This document shows positions 39,201-49,102 of a stretch of 64,000 bases of DNA, piece by piece (within the stretch, counting starts at the first letter, position 1; each line of letters starts with the position of its first letter). The DNA lies in NCBI GenBank assembly GCA_914767715.1, contig OU612075.1, positions 16,926,001 through 16,990,000 on the forward strand, given 5' to 3'. The notes beneath the pieces were generated by a model, which did not search any database, had not been told where the DNA came from, and was given only the letters and a program-made list of their open reading frames with translations. This stretch comes from Membranipora membranacea. Lineage: Eukaryota > Bryozoa > Gymnolaemata > Cheilostomatida > Membraniporidae. The position numbers and the translations under genes were made by a program.

Positions 39201-42200
39201 GTTCATAGTGAAGATTGGAGATTTTGGCTTGTCGCATGATATATCAGAGAGTGATTACTACAGGCCACAGGATAAAAGTAAACCACTGCCCGTTAAGTGG
39301 ATGGCTATAGAGGTTCTCTCTGAGGAGAGTAAATATACTACCAAGTCTGACGTGGTAAGTATGTAATGTGGTGTCCTTTGCTTGTCAAAACTTATGTACT
39401 GTTTTCAATTTATTGAGAATTAATATAACCGTAAAAATCATTGAACTAGAAAACCAGGAACATACTCATGCCTAACATAACTTGAGTCCAAGTATGACTC
39501 ATAAGAAGAGAAACCTGTCATCGACAATCAACTCGCTATGATACTTTACTGGTTTTGTCATAAATCAACAATTAATAAAGTTCTTGTTTATCAAATCATC
39601 TTACCAAGTTTTACCATCCAATTGCAATGCAGCCATGGGAACTTACTCGCCAGGTGACATGACGTACTCTACGCTCTACCATATGTATAACTAGACATCT
39701 GGCAGTGATTATGAGTTACACATCAGAAGTTTTATAGTTGTACTCCCTTTGTTGCAGTGGTCATATGGTGTGTTGTTATGGGAGTTGATGACTCGAGGTT
39801 ACCAACCATATGCTGACATACAGAATTCACAGATAAAGAATTACATCATGAACGGACACAGGCTATCGAAACCTGACCATGTGCCTGATAAAATGTTAGT
39901 GTAATTGTCAATGGTATTTTTCTACTGTCTCTTCATTGTCTGTTAAACTCACAAGGTCTGTGTCAATCTGATGACTGAGAATTAACGATGCCTTATGGCC
40001 AAGGCTGTCATATTCGGCGCGGAATTTCTCACAGTTTTCAAGCAGAATTGAGCATATAACTCGTAACTAACATTCGGAAAGTAAGGGAGATCTGTACCTG
40101 GAACTTGTTAGTCTGATGAAGTCAAATTTGAATCACAGCATTTTAAGGCCTCTGCCCTACTGTTGGCTCCGTTTAATTTTTGTTACTGGCGAATAATCTA
40201 GACCGTTTGGGAATATGCTTCGTCTCATGATCTCAATACAGCTGAAGTATAAGAGATAGTGTTTAAAATTACACATCTCATATCAATCAAAATATAGTTC
40301 TACATATATATATATATATACTAGGAGTTGGAGGTGGCTCAGTTGGTTAGAGCGCCGGTTGTTCAACGCGCAAGTGATGAAGGGCGTGGGTTTAAATCCC
40401 ACTGCAGTCCATCAACTATTGGGGTTTGGTTGGCCCCCAGGTGTGCTCCAACCTGCCTGCCTGCAAACTGAGAGCAAACTGGCGCAGACATTGGGGCCTA
40501 GCCCTTAAGGCAACTAAATTTCGCCGCTCATGCTTTGGGATGTGGCGAGTCCTATGACATCTGATTTTAATTTTGATTTTTTAAATCTACTAATAAACAC
40601 TAATATAACTGTTGTAGATATGACATCATGACTGCATGCTGGGCTGTAGATCCTCTAGGCAGACCTTTGTTTGAAGAGCTCACTAAAACCATCTCTGCAC
40701 TGCTGAAGCAAGCTGATGCTGGCTCTCAGAGGTAAACATCACATCTGTTACATATTTACACAGCTCTTTTTTCTCTCTTTGTACTATACTTCAAGTGAAC
40801 TTCACTGACACAATAAACGCTTGCCCACATAGATACTGTCATTGACTCATAGTATTTTAGTAGGACATATACGTTTTCTCTGTTGAATCCCAGCTGCAAC
40901 CTATGACTCCGCATGGAAAATGGTAAAAATTCTGCTCCATGCATATATAGGCGATCATCTTTATCCGCTGACGTTGATAGGTCACATGATCTGTAGCATA
41001 TGTACCTATTTCAGCTCGTATCACACAGACTACACGAGCCCACTGAAGGAGGTAGATTATGTGAACCCGGAGTCTATGGAGCACTCTGAGCTGTGTACAG
41101 ATGAGTGGTCAGCTATCATTCCTCTGATCAAAGCTCAGACTGGCAGTGAAGACTATGCAGATACCGGCAGGTGAGTGTGTCACTAACCAAGGTCAATCAG
41201 TGCTAATGAGTGAACCTGATACAGATACGTTGTTTGAGCGCTTGTTAAATTGAGAGATTCATTTGTCTGATATGGTGTTTGGATATAGCAGTACCTCACC
41301 TTGTTCTGAACAGGTAACATATATTATGAATTCAGTGGGTATATGTGTTGTATTCAAGTCGTAGTTGGGTAGAATTCAAGACAACAAAGATTCATTTTTG
41401 AGTCCTATTTAAGTGTATTTCGGGTCAAATTTGTACTCAAACCGTAGCCAGATTCATGTCGTATCCGAGTCGTATTCTAGTCAAGTTGATGTCCTATTTG
41501 AGTCTTATTGAAGTCATATAGGATATAGTGTATGTTTTTATGATGATGTTATTAGGATCGGCGATGATGAGAACAGTGAGTCTGAGACAGAGCAGGCTGC
41601 TTCTACTTCTGCTGCTGCCTCCACCTCAGCTCCTGGGGAGGTACAACTACGTCAGCATGCCCGTGGCAGTGCTCTACTCGATTCACATCATCATCGCGAG
41701 GACTCACTAAAGAAGGAGTTAGTGAGGATGAGCGCCGGACCATCGACTGTAAATCACTACGCCGCTCTGAGGGATGAGGATGAGCTAGAAGAAGTGAGTG
41801 AATGGCTGGATAGGCCTGTACCTGTCAGTGATGATCTAATCCCACTAATCTAACCTCAGTGAATATCTGACCTGAGTCGGTCAGTCAGTAATAAGTGCCT
41901 TACATACGGCCTGCAGCCTTGGTTATTGATTGATTGATTGATTGATTGATTTATTTGTATTCTATCACTAACTGTAAGAGTTGCGAGAAAAAGGTTGCTG
42001 GTACACATACTGTGCTAAAAAATAATGAAGTTGCCTTGCATGCAAAAATAGTATTATTAAAAAGTAGTTAAAAAATTGTATTATTAATATAAATGCACAT
42101 GTTATCATAATGTAGTGTTTTTATTTTCGTTAATATCGGACACAACATTTAACTATAGTGTTCGGGACCAAGATTTTTTCCAGAGTAAACATTATGCTCA

Positions 42201-45200
42201 TTAGATGGACAAGTATTCCTAAACCAGAGTTTCTCTGAGGCTGCATCTTCTTAACGCCATTCCAAAAAATCTATTGGTGCTTGATGAATGTCCTCTTATT
42301 TGCATTATTACTACAGGTAATTTCATGTTATGTTTTTTATTTATTCAAGGTCACTTTTAATTTAATAAAATCATCCACCCAATTATTTCCTCCGTTGGTT
42401 TCATGACTTGTCATTGCGCATGTTACAGTAGTATTCACCAAGGTTTTATTTCTACCCCTGTGCCAGGTAAAGGAGCCTCTAAGAGTGAACCTCGGAGCTA
42501 ATGGAAGAGTCTTGTCTGGTCAGTTAAGCTCGCTGGATAATGAGTTGCCTCCTCCGATTCCAGAGCGAAGACCATCAAGTAGGTCACATCACATTATATA
42601 CTCTGCCCATCCCTCCAACACTTGCATAACAGACAAATATCCGCATTTTTGAAAATCAGATTAATCTGCACATCCTACAACAGAATATAATGCTTTCGTT
42701 TCTTTGCATATTGGAAAAATAAAAATGGCACTGCCATTGGCTGATTAGTGCCAGTTTCATTTTTGGCAGCTTGCTGCCCACTCAGCTCAGTAGGTCTTTC
42801 ATAGCCTCAAGCTTCTAGATGCATTCTAGTTTAAAACATTCTCAGTATGAGGATTTGCGGCACCTTGCGACCCTCTTTAGGTCACGCCCAATTTTCAGTT
42901 GTCTTACTATAAAGCATATTTTTATTTTAGATACCAATGTGGATGAAGAATCCAGTCTCGGTATATCCGCTGATTATGCCAATGGTCCTCACATGGAAGT
43001 ATGACTTTATTAAAATGTCATGTTATAACCAAATTAAAATGTTATGATGATGAATAATCATGATAGAAAACTCATAAATATCACTAATAATTAAAAATCC
43101 ACATTTTCACCAAAATACACTTTTTTCTGACCTTTTGAATTGGCTGCTCTTTCCTATTACTGGTATAGCAAAGGGTTATTGACGACACAGCCACATTATT
43201 ACATTTTCAGTTATTACTCAACTAAAATATGAGAGCACTAGCAACAATAAGTGCCTCAAAATCACCCTAAAAACTTACTGGGTGCTTCAGAAACAAATGC
43301 ATGAAGAGCCAGCCTATTTATTCTAAAACTATTAAGTAATAAAAAAAAATGGGAAAACAATTCCTGTCTTGAGATGTGTTTATTGCTCTTACTTATCTTA
43401 TTTAGCCTTTTCTTCTTCTTTTTTTTCTAGGATTCTGAACTGAATCTCCCAGAACCCAAAGCACCGGCTGCGACAAAAAGCAAGAGGATCATTGTCAAAG
43501 TTCCTCTCAGTCAGACTCGAGGACAAAGCAGTGGTAACGAGTCTACTGTCTATGAGGAGGCCTGTGAGGTTGTGAATAATATACCCAGTCCTCTACCTGT
43601 GCTCACTCGTACAAACACGCTAGTGGCTTCAGATGGCTACCTTGAGTTTTCCGAGATCAAGGAGGAAGATGAAACAAAAGGAGGTGCTGATCCTGATGAC
43701 ATAACAGGAAATAAAACAGACTTACCGATAACAGGAAATACAACAGACTCATCTACTGCAGAAGATAGCAGTGGTAAAGCTGAAGAGAATGGTGCTACGG
43801 AAAACGGAAATGTGGCTAAGCCAGCTGGCAAAAAGAAGGTGCCACCACTGCTGTCCAAACTTTCCTCATCTTCTCTGGGTAAACCAGCACTGAGCAGTAC
43901 GATGTCACTTGATAGCTCCAGGTTACCTGAGCATAATAAGAAAAGGGTGAGATTGCTGAGTCATTAGATATGTTGAAAGTTATCATGATGCCATCTGTAA
44001 TTCTGAATGCAATCACTTTTGGTGTGATGTATTTAACTGCATTGTGTCTTTGTTTCTTATACACTAGGTCTTATTAGACCGTCTTTCTTTAATGGATCCC
44101 CCTTGAGCGCAGGTAACTTGTGTGGGGTAGATACCCTAAACCCTTACCCGCGACTCTTTTTTGATTAGGTATAGGGGGGTCTTTATAGTGTGTGCAAGCA
44201 CACAGCAGACCTCGTGTGTTTATGGTCCTGATCCAAACAGTTTCTTATGTGATAATCTATATAACCACATTTAGGCATGTGTTCAGTAATATGACAAGCA
44301 TGTTGGTACCTAATTGTGTGAGTGAGTTAAGTGAGGTATGCAAAAAAACACCCATATTCAATCTGACTCTTAGTTTGTTTGTTCATAGATTAGCAAGTCA
44401 TTGAGTACAAGCTCTCCAGGTAACAGTATGGATGATCTCTCATCTGCAACAAGCAGCAAACTCAGACTGTCTACTATAGTACCTGTAAAAAGTCAGAATA
44501 GTCTCAACAAAGCTAATTCTATAGAACAGTACGAGGAGGCCTGTTCTGTGTGGTAAGTGCATATCTAGTGGAATCGGAATATACAAGACATTTAAGGACA
44601 TGCATGCATACATATCTCATATTTATGTCAAAATCAGACTAAAAAACAGGAAATAGGAAGACAACTCCTCTGTTCTGTTATTGTACCTTCAGTTCCATGC
44701 CTGAACTGGTCACAGCCAGCCCTTAATGTCTGACCCTCAACAGAGTCTAGACTTACAGATTGTCCAATTAAGTTTATATGTGGTATGTATAAGTATTTCC
44801 TTATTATTAATATAGGAAACGTCAGGCCAGTAGCGTGGTGTCGACGCCCAGTGTAGCCTCCAGCACACAACCATCAGAAGTATCACAGAGACATCCAACG
44901 ATCACTTCAAGCTTCGCTTCAGATGGATATCTACAGTTTGAGTCTATTGATGAGAATGATGTCAATACAATCATACCTCCTGCTACTCCAGGGTGAGCGG
45001 TGTAAATTTTTACTTCAGAGTGAGTGGTGTAACTTACTACTCCAGAGTGAGTGGTGTAACTTACTAATCTAGACTGTGTGGTGTAACTTACTACTCACTA
45101 TACTATAAGCATGGTTTCAAAGAGGACCTTATGTTGAAAGCTGTTGGCTTGAATCATAATATATTATGTTATTTATAGTACATTACATTATATCATGAAA

Positions 45201-48200
45201 AATGACCGATTAATATATATCTTATGCTGGCCAGATGTTGACTTGTATGTAACAGTCAATCTGTGTTTGCCACGTTAGCTACCTCCTGGTATTAAAATAA
45301 TTTGACATGCCGAAATTTTTCAATCTGAAAACATAACTGATATAACCAATACATGTACACATGTGTATCTTGATGGGTCCAGCCCTATTGCTACTGCAAC
45401 TTAGAATATCCTAGTTTTATCAGGAGTATTTCTATTAGGGTTTTATATCACATAGTCAACTGTTTCAGCTCGAGACTAGATGACGTATCTCGGCAGGCTG
45501 GTTATATTGATTTTGATGAGGTCTTCGAAGGGGATGACATTAGAATGCCAAGTATGGAAGCTCCCCACCCGGGTATACAGTGAGTGTTGAAAGTCCTATC
45601 GAATCACATTTAATAAGTCAAATGCATATTCTTCTATGCTGAAGTTCAATGGAGAGTGAAATGAAAGAAGAAAGTATATATGAGAACAACCCACCTAATA
45701 TCTGCGCTCAATAAAACTATAACTATCATCATTTGGTAGGCAGGATACTGAGAAAAAGAGGTCTTCTAGACCTAGGGGATTACAGAGACAGCAATCTGTT
45801 GAATTCTTTATTGGTGAGTGTAAGCTGTGACTTTCAAAGCACCTTCTCCACATGTGGTCAAACTGATCACCAATTATTCGATGTGTTGCACCTGTTGTAC
45901 TGTTCTGAACCAAGGCTGAACTTATTGTGTTTGATTCTAACGGTTAATGGATGATTCTATTACTGGGATACTGACTGTATCTCATGGGATAGAACAAGGG
46001 GCAATCTCTTGCAATTCAATATGTGAATTTCAAACTGGCCTAGTTACACTGAAACCAAAAATTTGAGGTTATGGGATGTATGTTGTCATTCAAGCAGCCT
46101 ATAAATGCTAAAGCACAATTTTCAAACCATTCAAACTGGATGAGAGATGATTTATTTATCACAACTGTTATACCAATAATAACTTTACAATGTTATGATC
46201 ATATAGAAGAACCAGGAATGACACCCGGGAAATCACCAGAGATAGGAGTAAGGAGAAAGCAGAGATTAGCCACTCCCTCAAGCTCATTCGACCAACCAGA
46301 GCAGCCTAAACCTGTAGCTAGGATCACACCAATGGCAAGAGATGATTGGGAGATGGTTATACCACCACCACTAGAAAAAGGTAAACAACTGCTCAATATA
46401 GATTTAGACCTGGTGTGACAAACTCTAACTCATCGTCTACATCTGGCACAGCACCTGTCCGGTTTTTACTGAAGTTTATGGAAGAGACCAGAGAGATAGA
46501 AGGCTTCGAACTGCATAGCATGGTTGACTTTTTATACATTGTTCAATGCTCACACTTCCTAGAGCTAATGTACTGGGACCTAATTTTAAAGTAATAAGCA
46601 CATGATTTTATGGGCATTACTATGTTATAGTTGGAGGTTGCTCAGCTGGTCAGAATACCGGTCTTCAGCATGCAAGTGTTGAAGGTTGTGGGTTCGAATC
46701 TCACTGCAGTTCACTGCCTATTGGGGATCGTTGGCCCACGGGTGTGCTCCGGCCTGCCTACAAACTGATAGCAATTGCCGAAGAAATTTCGGCTTTGCCC
46801 CCTAACTCGCCACCCATTATTCGGAATGTGGCGAGTGACTGAACCTTGCAATTTTACCCAACATTTGATTCAACCATTCTCTCAATAATTTCAGGAGGCA
46901 GTGCCACTAAAGGTGGAGCGACATACATGAACCCAACAGTGGACATATCAGATGAGAGTAACGCTCACTCCCACTCACCGTATTTTAATGTCTCAGATAT
47001 GAACCAACTCGCAGCTGGTTCAGCTTCCAGACCGACCGCTCCTACTGTCAAAAAGAAACCAATACCTGTCGCTAGAGTAACACAGGTACTTGAGTGTCAA
47101 ATTTTCCTATGAGACCGGATCGATTTTACCCTTGACCTGATTTCATCGCGTGTTCGAAAATCCCATTTTTAATTTACTTGACAAAATCTGTCTGCAAATT
47201 AGTTACGAACAGTTTTTCGAATGGTTAGGTTTTGAACCGATCTCTTTTCCCAATGCTCGCACAGGTTTAATGCTCCTCTAGGTTGTTTTGTTTCTACCAA
47301 TCTGTGTTTTTTTCAGGGAGGAGCTCGTAATGCACTAAGTCAGGATTTAACCGATCAACCTAACAATCAACAGGTTGAGAATAACACATCATTGAGTGTT
47401 AACAATATGAACAAGCCTGTCTTAGCTCCGAGTCCCAATACGAGGAGGAGAACTATACAACAGTCTTTAAACTCACAAGTATGCTATATTATTATATTAT
47501 TTCATCTTCATATTAGATTTGTGATATAAAATCTACTCATGATCATTATATTGCTGTGTAGTAAGCTGTGTGCTGCTGGATGAATATCAACATTTGTAAT
47601 AATTTTTAAATGTTAATGGGATCGAAAGATGGGTTTTCATTGAGGTCTCAATAATTGTATCTCAGTAACAGTTGTAAATTATTCTAAATTCACCAAGCTA
47701 GGTAAATTTGATAAATTGCTTGAAGATTCATGTGTTGACTGGGCCCAAGGAGTTACAGAAACTCCTTGCTTGGCCTTAGGCCAACTTCTGACCCTCTGAT
47801 ATCAAAACGCACAAATTTGATCAAATATATGCACCGTGAAAGAACTGGGAATTATTTCAGATTGATTCTGGTTTGAATTCATATGTAAATATATGAATTC
47901 TCCACCACACAGGTAAGGTTGATGTGCTGCGTTTTCATGTGCATTTTCTGTTTCATGTTTTCTTGCTGTGATAGAATAAAAAGCTCCAGATTTAAGTAGA
48001 ATTTAATCTTATAGTTTTGTCTGTGAAATGATGCTGATTGATGAATATTTCTTTTCCTGCTTTTTTAGTGATTTTAAAACTAATTTGTGTACCTGTCACC
48101 AATGATGATTGGATGATGAATGAGTGGGATAAGTTTGTACTACCAGTTTACAAAATCAGTAAACACTATCTGTGCTTTGATTATTAAATTTGTTCAATTA

Positions 48201-48490
48201 ATTGCCAGTGAAAAGTCGCCTTAACTTTCGTATTGTGCCTTCTACATCTCTTGCTGTCTGCTCATCAAATCTCGTGTAAAATGAATAAGCCATGCTTCTC
48301 CTGTTATTCTTTACAGATACCTTCTCCATACAGAGGGAATAGCCCTGTACCCTATCAGGGGGAGGGGTATATCAATCTAGCGTCCCCTAGAGAGGAGGGA
48401 CCTCAGTATATCAATGCCATACCTGTAAGCAATGAAGGTTCAGAAGAACCTGCATATATAAACTATGCATTCCATGGTGCTAACCCTTAA
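17859..48490 (+). CDS. Receptor tyrosine kinase: usherin-like head, IPT repeats, MET-like kinase, long docking tail (40 exons, 5' partial)
   Basis: Forty exons with matching phases give 6,300 nt, 2,099 residues and a stop at 48488-48490: 17859-18008, 18874-19057, 19288-19471, 19711-19807, 20526-20633, 21180-21358, 22087-22290, 22819-22963, 23214-23362, 23453-23536, 23868-24020, 24217-24321, 24873-25026, 25500-25639, 26140-26328, 26776-26890, 27595-27720, 28331-28485, 28908-29005, 29602-29732, 36887-37097, 37461-37661, 37962-38155, 38551-38660, 39189-39354, 39758-39894, 40618-40731, 41015-41170, 41556-41793, 42467-42578, 42931-42998, 43431-43946, 44389-44552, 44816-44992, 45469-45579, 45740-45813, 46207-46380, 46895-47085, 47317-47478, 48317-48490. 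It should act at the plasma membrane, phosphorylating its own tail on ligand binding. The first exon begins at a splice acceptor in mid-protein, so signal peptide and promoter are missing. The least certain junction is 23536/23868. Segments are described separately. Confidence 0.92.
24350..24520 (+). repeat. Intronic minisatellite, ~20-bp degenerate units
   Basis: About eight imperfect units around CAGGACTTACTCCTATATAT within a receptor intron. No coding content. Confidence 0.6.
25905..26030 (+). repeat. TA-rich minisatellite (GGTATATA-like units)
   Basis: Tandem 8-10-bp units such as AGGTATATAGGTATATATG in the intron before exon 26140. The open frame across it is an artefact of the repeat. 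Confidence 0.8.
26505..26700 (+). mobile_element. Possible second tRNA-derived SINE family
   Basis: GGATGGCGTAGTGGTTGAGA looks like a tRNA D-arm with an A box. The downstream B box is decayed (GAAGGTTGCTTTG). The element would end near GCTGCTAATAAAAAGTG, an A-rich tail. Single copy here, so the call is tentative. Confidence 0.4.
27208..27319 (+). repeat. (ATG)n/(ACG)n trinucleotide microsatellite
   Basis: About 37 trinucleotide repeats: a long (ATG)n run, then interspersed ACG units with a pure (ACG) block near the end. Intronic. The shift from ATG to ACG at one end suggests polar mutation and spread. Confidence 0.97.
29174..29409 (+). mobile_element. tRNA-derived SINE, copy A
   Basis: The tRNA-like head has an A box (TGGCTCAGTTGGTTAGAGCG) and B box (GGGTCCGAATCCC). 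It is followed by a family-specific body (GGTTTGGTTGGCCCCCAGG, CTCCAACCTGCCTGC, a TTCGCCG..CATGCTT segment, GGCGAGTG) and a short 3' end GACATCGATTTTAAT. The body is shared with copies at 40330 and 46633. Intronic, same strand as the receptor gene. Confidence 0.88.
29751..29874 (+). repeat. Three tandem ~45-bp units
   Basis: Units centred on AAAGCCGATAACAGGGACAC, AAAGCCGTTAACGGGGACAC and GAGCCAATAACAGGGACAC, just inside the 5' end of the 7-kb intron. Confidence 0.8.
29875..31091. other. Intronic spacer without a recognised gene
   Basis: Start of the long receptor intron. A 69-residue plus-strand frame at 30189-30398 has no recognisable family and no splice context. The last part is the 3' flank of the first D8C-like gene. 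I see no repeat with a partner elsewhere. Confidence 0.5.
31092..31961 (-). CDS. Secreted D8C-like (uromodulin-type) domain protein, copy 1, intronless
   Basis: A single 289-codon exon nested antisense in the receptor intron. The start is chosen because it opens a clean signal peptide ([16 protein letters not shown]). Residues 45-66 form a small conserved block ([14 protein letters not shown]). Residues 70-150 are a Ser/Thr/His/Lys-rich, mucin-like linker. Residues 155-287 are a D8C-like domain: [46 protein letters not shown]. Six cysteines are visible in the domain rather than the eight that name the family. Known D8C proteins are extracellular, often ligand- or pathogen-binding (uromodulin, GP2); function here is unknown. 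No membrane anchor is visible. Confidence 0.85.
   Translation of the reverse strand: MATVWMGLFLLLIFNINLRGSVFSRAKSESESLALTFRSKHMRRVRAYCPLEVKDEILKLLEQCTDIKRKPERNFIASAESTTKDKTDEKEKSGIANTTNSKGNHTSQTHTSSTAQHVTAAQHVSAAKEVTKHKNSSRKHKSSVTDPHPKLPSQCTSAWTLNLTESKRQYFSSYSELQQDYKFLDSGRVWFRFLHKAGNRLAASCPPVYVGVSYGCGRYTGEEYAYWSNSTMPQEVGESTEIVFFYGCDPQPVDIYRGTATRCTESYDGLVYRFEDVMRKHPGIICGMH
32026..32034 (-). promoter_or_regulatory. TATA-like box of D8C copy 1
   Basis: On the minus strand it reads GTTATAAAA about 66 nt upstream of the start codon at 31961. This spacing would fit a short 5' leader and supports an independent promoter inside the receptor intron. Copy 2 has a comparable AATAAATAGG about 20 nt upstream of its start. 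Confidence 0.35.
32035..33396. other. Spacer between the two intact D8C-like genes
   Basis: Holds the upstream region of copy 1 and the 3' flank of copy 2. The latter has an AATAAA polyadenylation-like signal on the minus strand near 33139-33144, about 255 nt past the copy 2 stop. No other gene recognised. Confidence 0.5.
33397..34314 (-). CDS. Secreted D8C-like domain protein, copy 2, intronless
   Basis: A single 305-codon exon with signal peptide [19 protein letters not shown], the conserved N-terminal block [19 protein letters not shown] with a following EQC, a Ser/Thr/Gln-rich linker, and a C-terminal D8C-like domain: [49 protein letters not shown], ending CGMN. It is a tandem paralogue of copy 1, clearly diverged in the linker but conserved at both ends. 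Probably secreted. Same six-cysteine pattern in the domain plus an extra CQESRC pair. Orientation is opposite to the host receptor gene. Confidence 0.87.
   Translation of the reverse strand: MAPMKVLIFILCIHLVAAGVIEAQLEDSAISDVYSITIKAKQTKRLEAKCPSDIYEAILELMEQCQGELQLEKKEQSTVTIRSNITAGPEDMTTPVTSSPEGTSSYQKTPAGAWILNQNTTTQSTNSVTKSHKASSTDGLDINLPTTADTITPATQESARHSLDEEETQVPSRHLPHQCTSLRTLNLTESDRWITPGCGYSYDYKFLDLGRVWFRFQGSAGKRLANICQESRCAFNSPISPYWSNSTMPTQLGHTIPIIFYHTCNPLPRNIYFGSATRCTKYDDGVVYRFEDEMTEQQGKICGMN
34865..35180 (-). pseudogene. 5' relic of a further D8C-like copy (promoter and signal-peptide region)
   Basis: Matches the start of copy 2 and its upstream flank (34240-34550) in order: a CAAGCTGGGTTCCTGTAATG block corresponds to the signal-peptide end, GCCATTTTT to the start region, and CAGTTTGGCTCAGTTTGTTG to the upstream flank. 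The start region is followed by a stop and no D8C body is attached. Read as a truncated tandem duplicate. Confidence 0.6.
35638..36395 (-). pseudogene. Broken D8C-like copy 3
   Basis: The N-terminal block ([20 protein letters not shown]) survives at 36176-36385 and the D8C-like domain ([11 protein letters not shown], then [34 protein letters not shown]) at 35638-36060. A stop follows the first part, frames change in the linker and again just before WFRF, and no signal peptide precedes the first block. These lesions indicate a pseudogene. Spliced rescue is unlikely because the paralogues are intronless. Confidence 0.75.
36887..37097 (+). other. Transmembrane and juxtamembrane exon of the receptor
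   Basis: Residues 951-1020. A hydrophobic run of about 25 residues ([20 protein letters not shown], residues 976-995, plus flanks) is followed by the stop-transfer stretch [12 protein letters not shown]. This fixes the topology: upstream exons outside, kinase inside. The intron before this exon is 7.15 kb and hosts the D8C-like gene cluster on the other strand. Confidence 0.92.
38690..38890 (+). repeat. AT-only low-complexity intron stretch
   Basis: Runs of AATATCAATATATATATTAA type within the kinase intron between exons 38551-38660 and 39189-39354. No other content seen. Confidence 0.7.
40330..40571 (+). mobile_element. tRNA-derived SINE, copy B
   Basis: The best-preserved copy: A box TGGCTCAGTTGGTTAGAGCG, B box GGGTTTAAATCCC, body GGTTTGGTTGGCCCCCAGG and GGGATGTGGCGAGTC, 3' end GACATCTGATTTTAATTTTG. 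It lies in the intron before the last kinase exon, preceded by a (TA)n run. Confidence 0.9.
41928..41953 (+). repeat. (ATTG)n microsatellite
   Basis: About six ATTG units in a tail intron, 3' of exon 41556-41793. Confidence 0.9.
44983..45100 (+). repeat. Minisatellite that reiterates a splice donor
   Basis: About four ~28-bp units of the form CTACTCCAGAGTGAGTGGTG followed by TAACTTA. The first unit overlaps the real end of exon 44816-44992 (CTACTCCAGG|GTGAGCGGTG). At least two later units recreate a donor-like AG|GTGAGT-type context (AGAGTGAGTGG). Confidence 0.8.
46633..46845 (+). mobile_element. tRNA-derived SINE, copy C (older)
   Basis: A-box region TTGCTCAGCTGGTCAGAATA, intact B box GGTTCGAATCTC, body CGTTGGCCCACGGGTGTGCTCC and a GGAATGTGGCGAGTGA end. 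More diverged than copies A and B and missing part of the 3' end. It sits just upstream of exon 46895-47085. Confidence 0.85.
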
Positions 48491-49102
48491 CATTCCACTA
48501 TATATGACATACTATATTATCTCAATATTACGGTAAATCTGTAACCACATTTATAATGTTTAATTTGGCTTTTCACATTAATGGTGCTTTGAAATATTAA
48601 TCCAAAAAAGTATTCTTTTATTTTAGTCACCCTATGTATTTTACCATGATATAATTATTGCTTGAAAATTAAAATCCTATGAAAATGATCAAACAATGGC
48701 AGTAGTTGTAGGGAGCTTTTTTTGACCAAACATCGAGTGTATATAATTACTTCTTCTGATGTCTTTAATAGTTCAACCTCTGGGGATTTTTCGCACTCAT
48801 TTAAAGTGACAACAAATCTACACCCATGTAATGGAGGTAGTTGAAAGGGTTGGTTTCAAGGGAAGGCCGCTGTTGTAAAATAGCGTTAAGTCATTAGTTT
48901 AAAACAAGATTTATCATTAAAGCAAGGCATGGCATGATTCTTAATGATTTTTTTTGTTGCGGTATGCCTTTAATCTACAATGTGAAATGTAAAAATAATT
49001 CCAAGTAAATTCACTGCCACAAGCCAACAAGCTTAAACAATTGCAGTTAAGTTGCATGATGCATAAAAGTGGATTGAGCGGTCAATTATGTTATGTCATC
49101 TT
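48491..49102. other. Convergent intergenic gap (612 bp)
   Basis: Holds the 3' flanks of the receptor (plus) and the fibrinogen-related gene (minus). ATTAAA-type signals are present on both strands (plus near 48667, minus near 48968). No gene or repeat recognised. Confidence 0.6.

Larger units (their letters stand above)
37461..40731 (+). other. Tyrosine kinase domain of the receptor (MET-like)
   Basis: Seven exons encode the catalytic core, residues about 1050-1325. Glycine loop [14 protein letters not shown]; lysine in IAIKALK (1084); helix-C glutamate in [11 protein letters not shown]; catalytic loop HRDLRAANC (Asp 1182); DFG at 1200-1202; activation loop SDYY (1212-1213), then [25 protein letters not shown]; and [11 protein letters not shown]. 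The phrases [19 protein letters not shown] and GDLKTLI and the paired tyrosines match MET/RON kinases. All catalytic residues are present, so activity is expected. The catalytic loop reads RAA, the Src-type order, where receptor kinases normally have AAR. Confidence 0.93.
41015..48490 (+). other. Long cytoplasmic tail with many tyrosine docking motifs
   Basis: Residues about 1329-2099, over twice the length of the kinase core and mostly low-complexity Ser/Pro/Glu sequence. Six YxN motifs fit the GRB2 SH2 consensus: YVNP, YMNP, YFNV, YINL, YINA and YINY, the last three in the final exon. Other repeated tyrosine contexts are YEEAC (twice), DGYLEF, DGYLQF and [14 protein letters not shown] is a class II SH3-ligand pattern. 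Motif function is inferred from consensus only. Confidence 0.85.
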
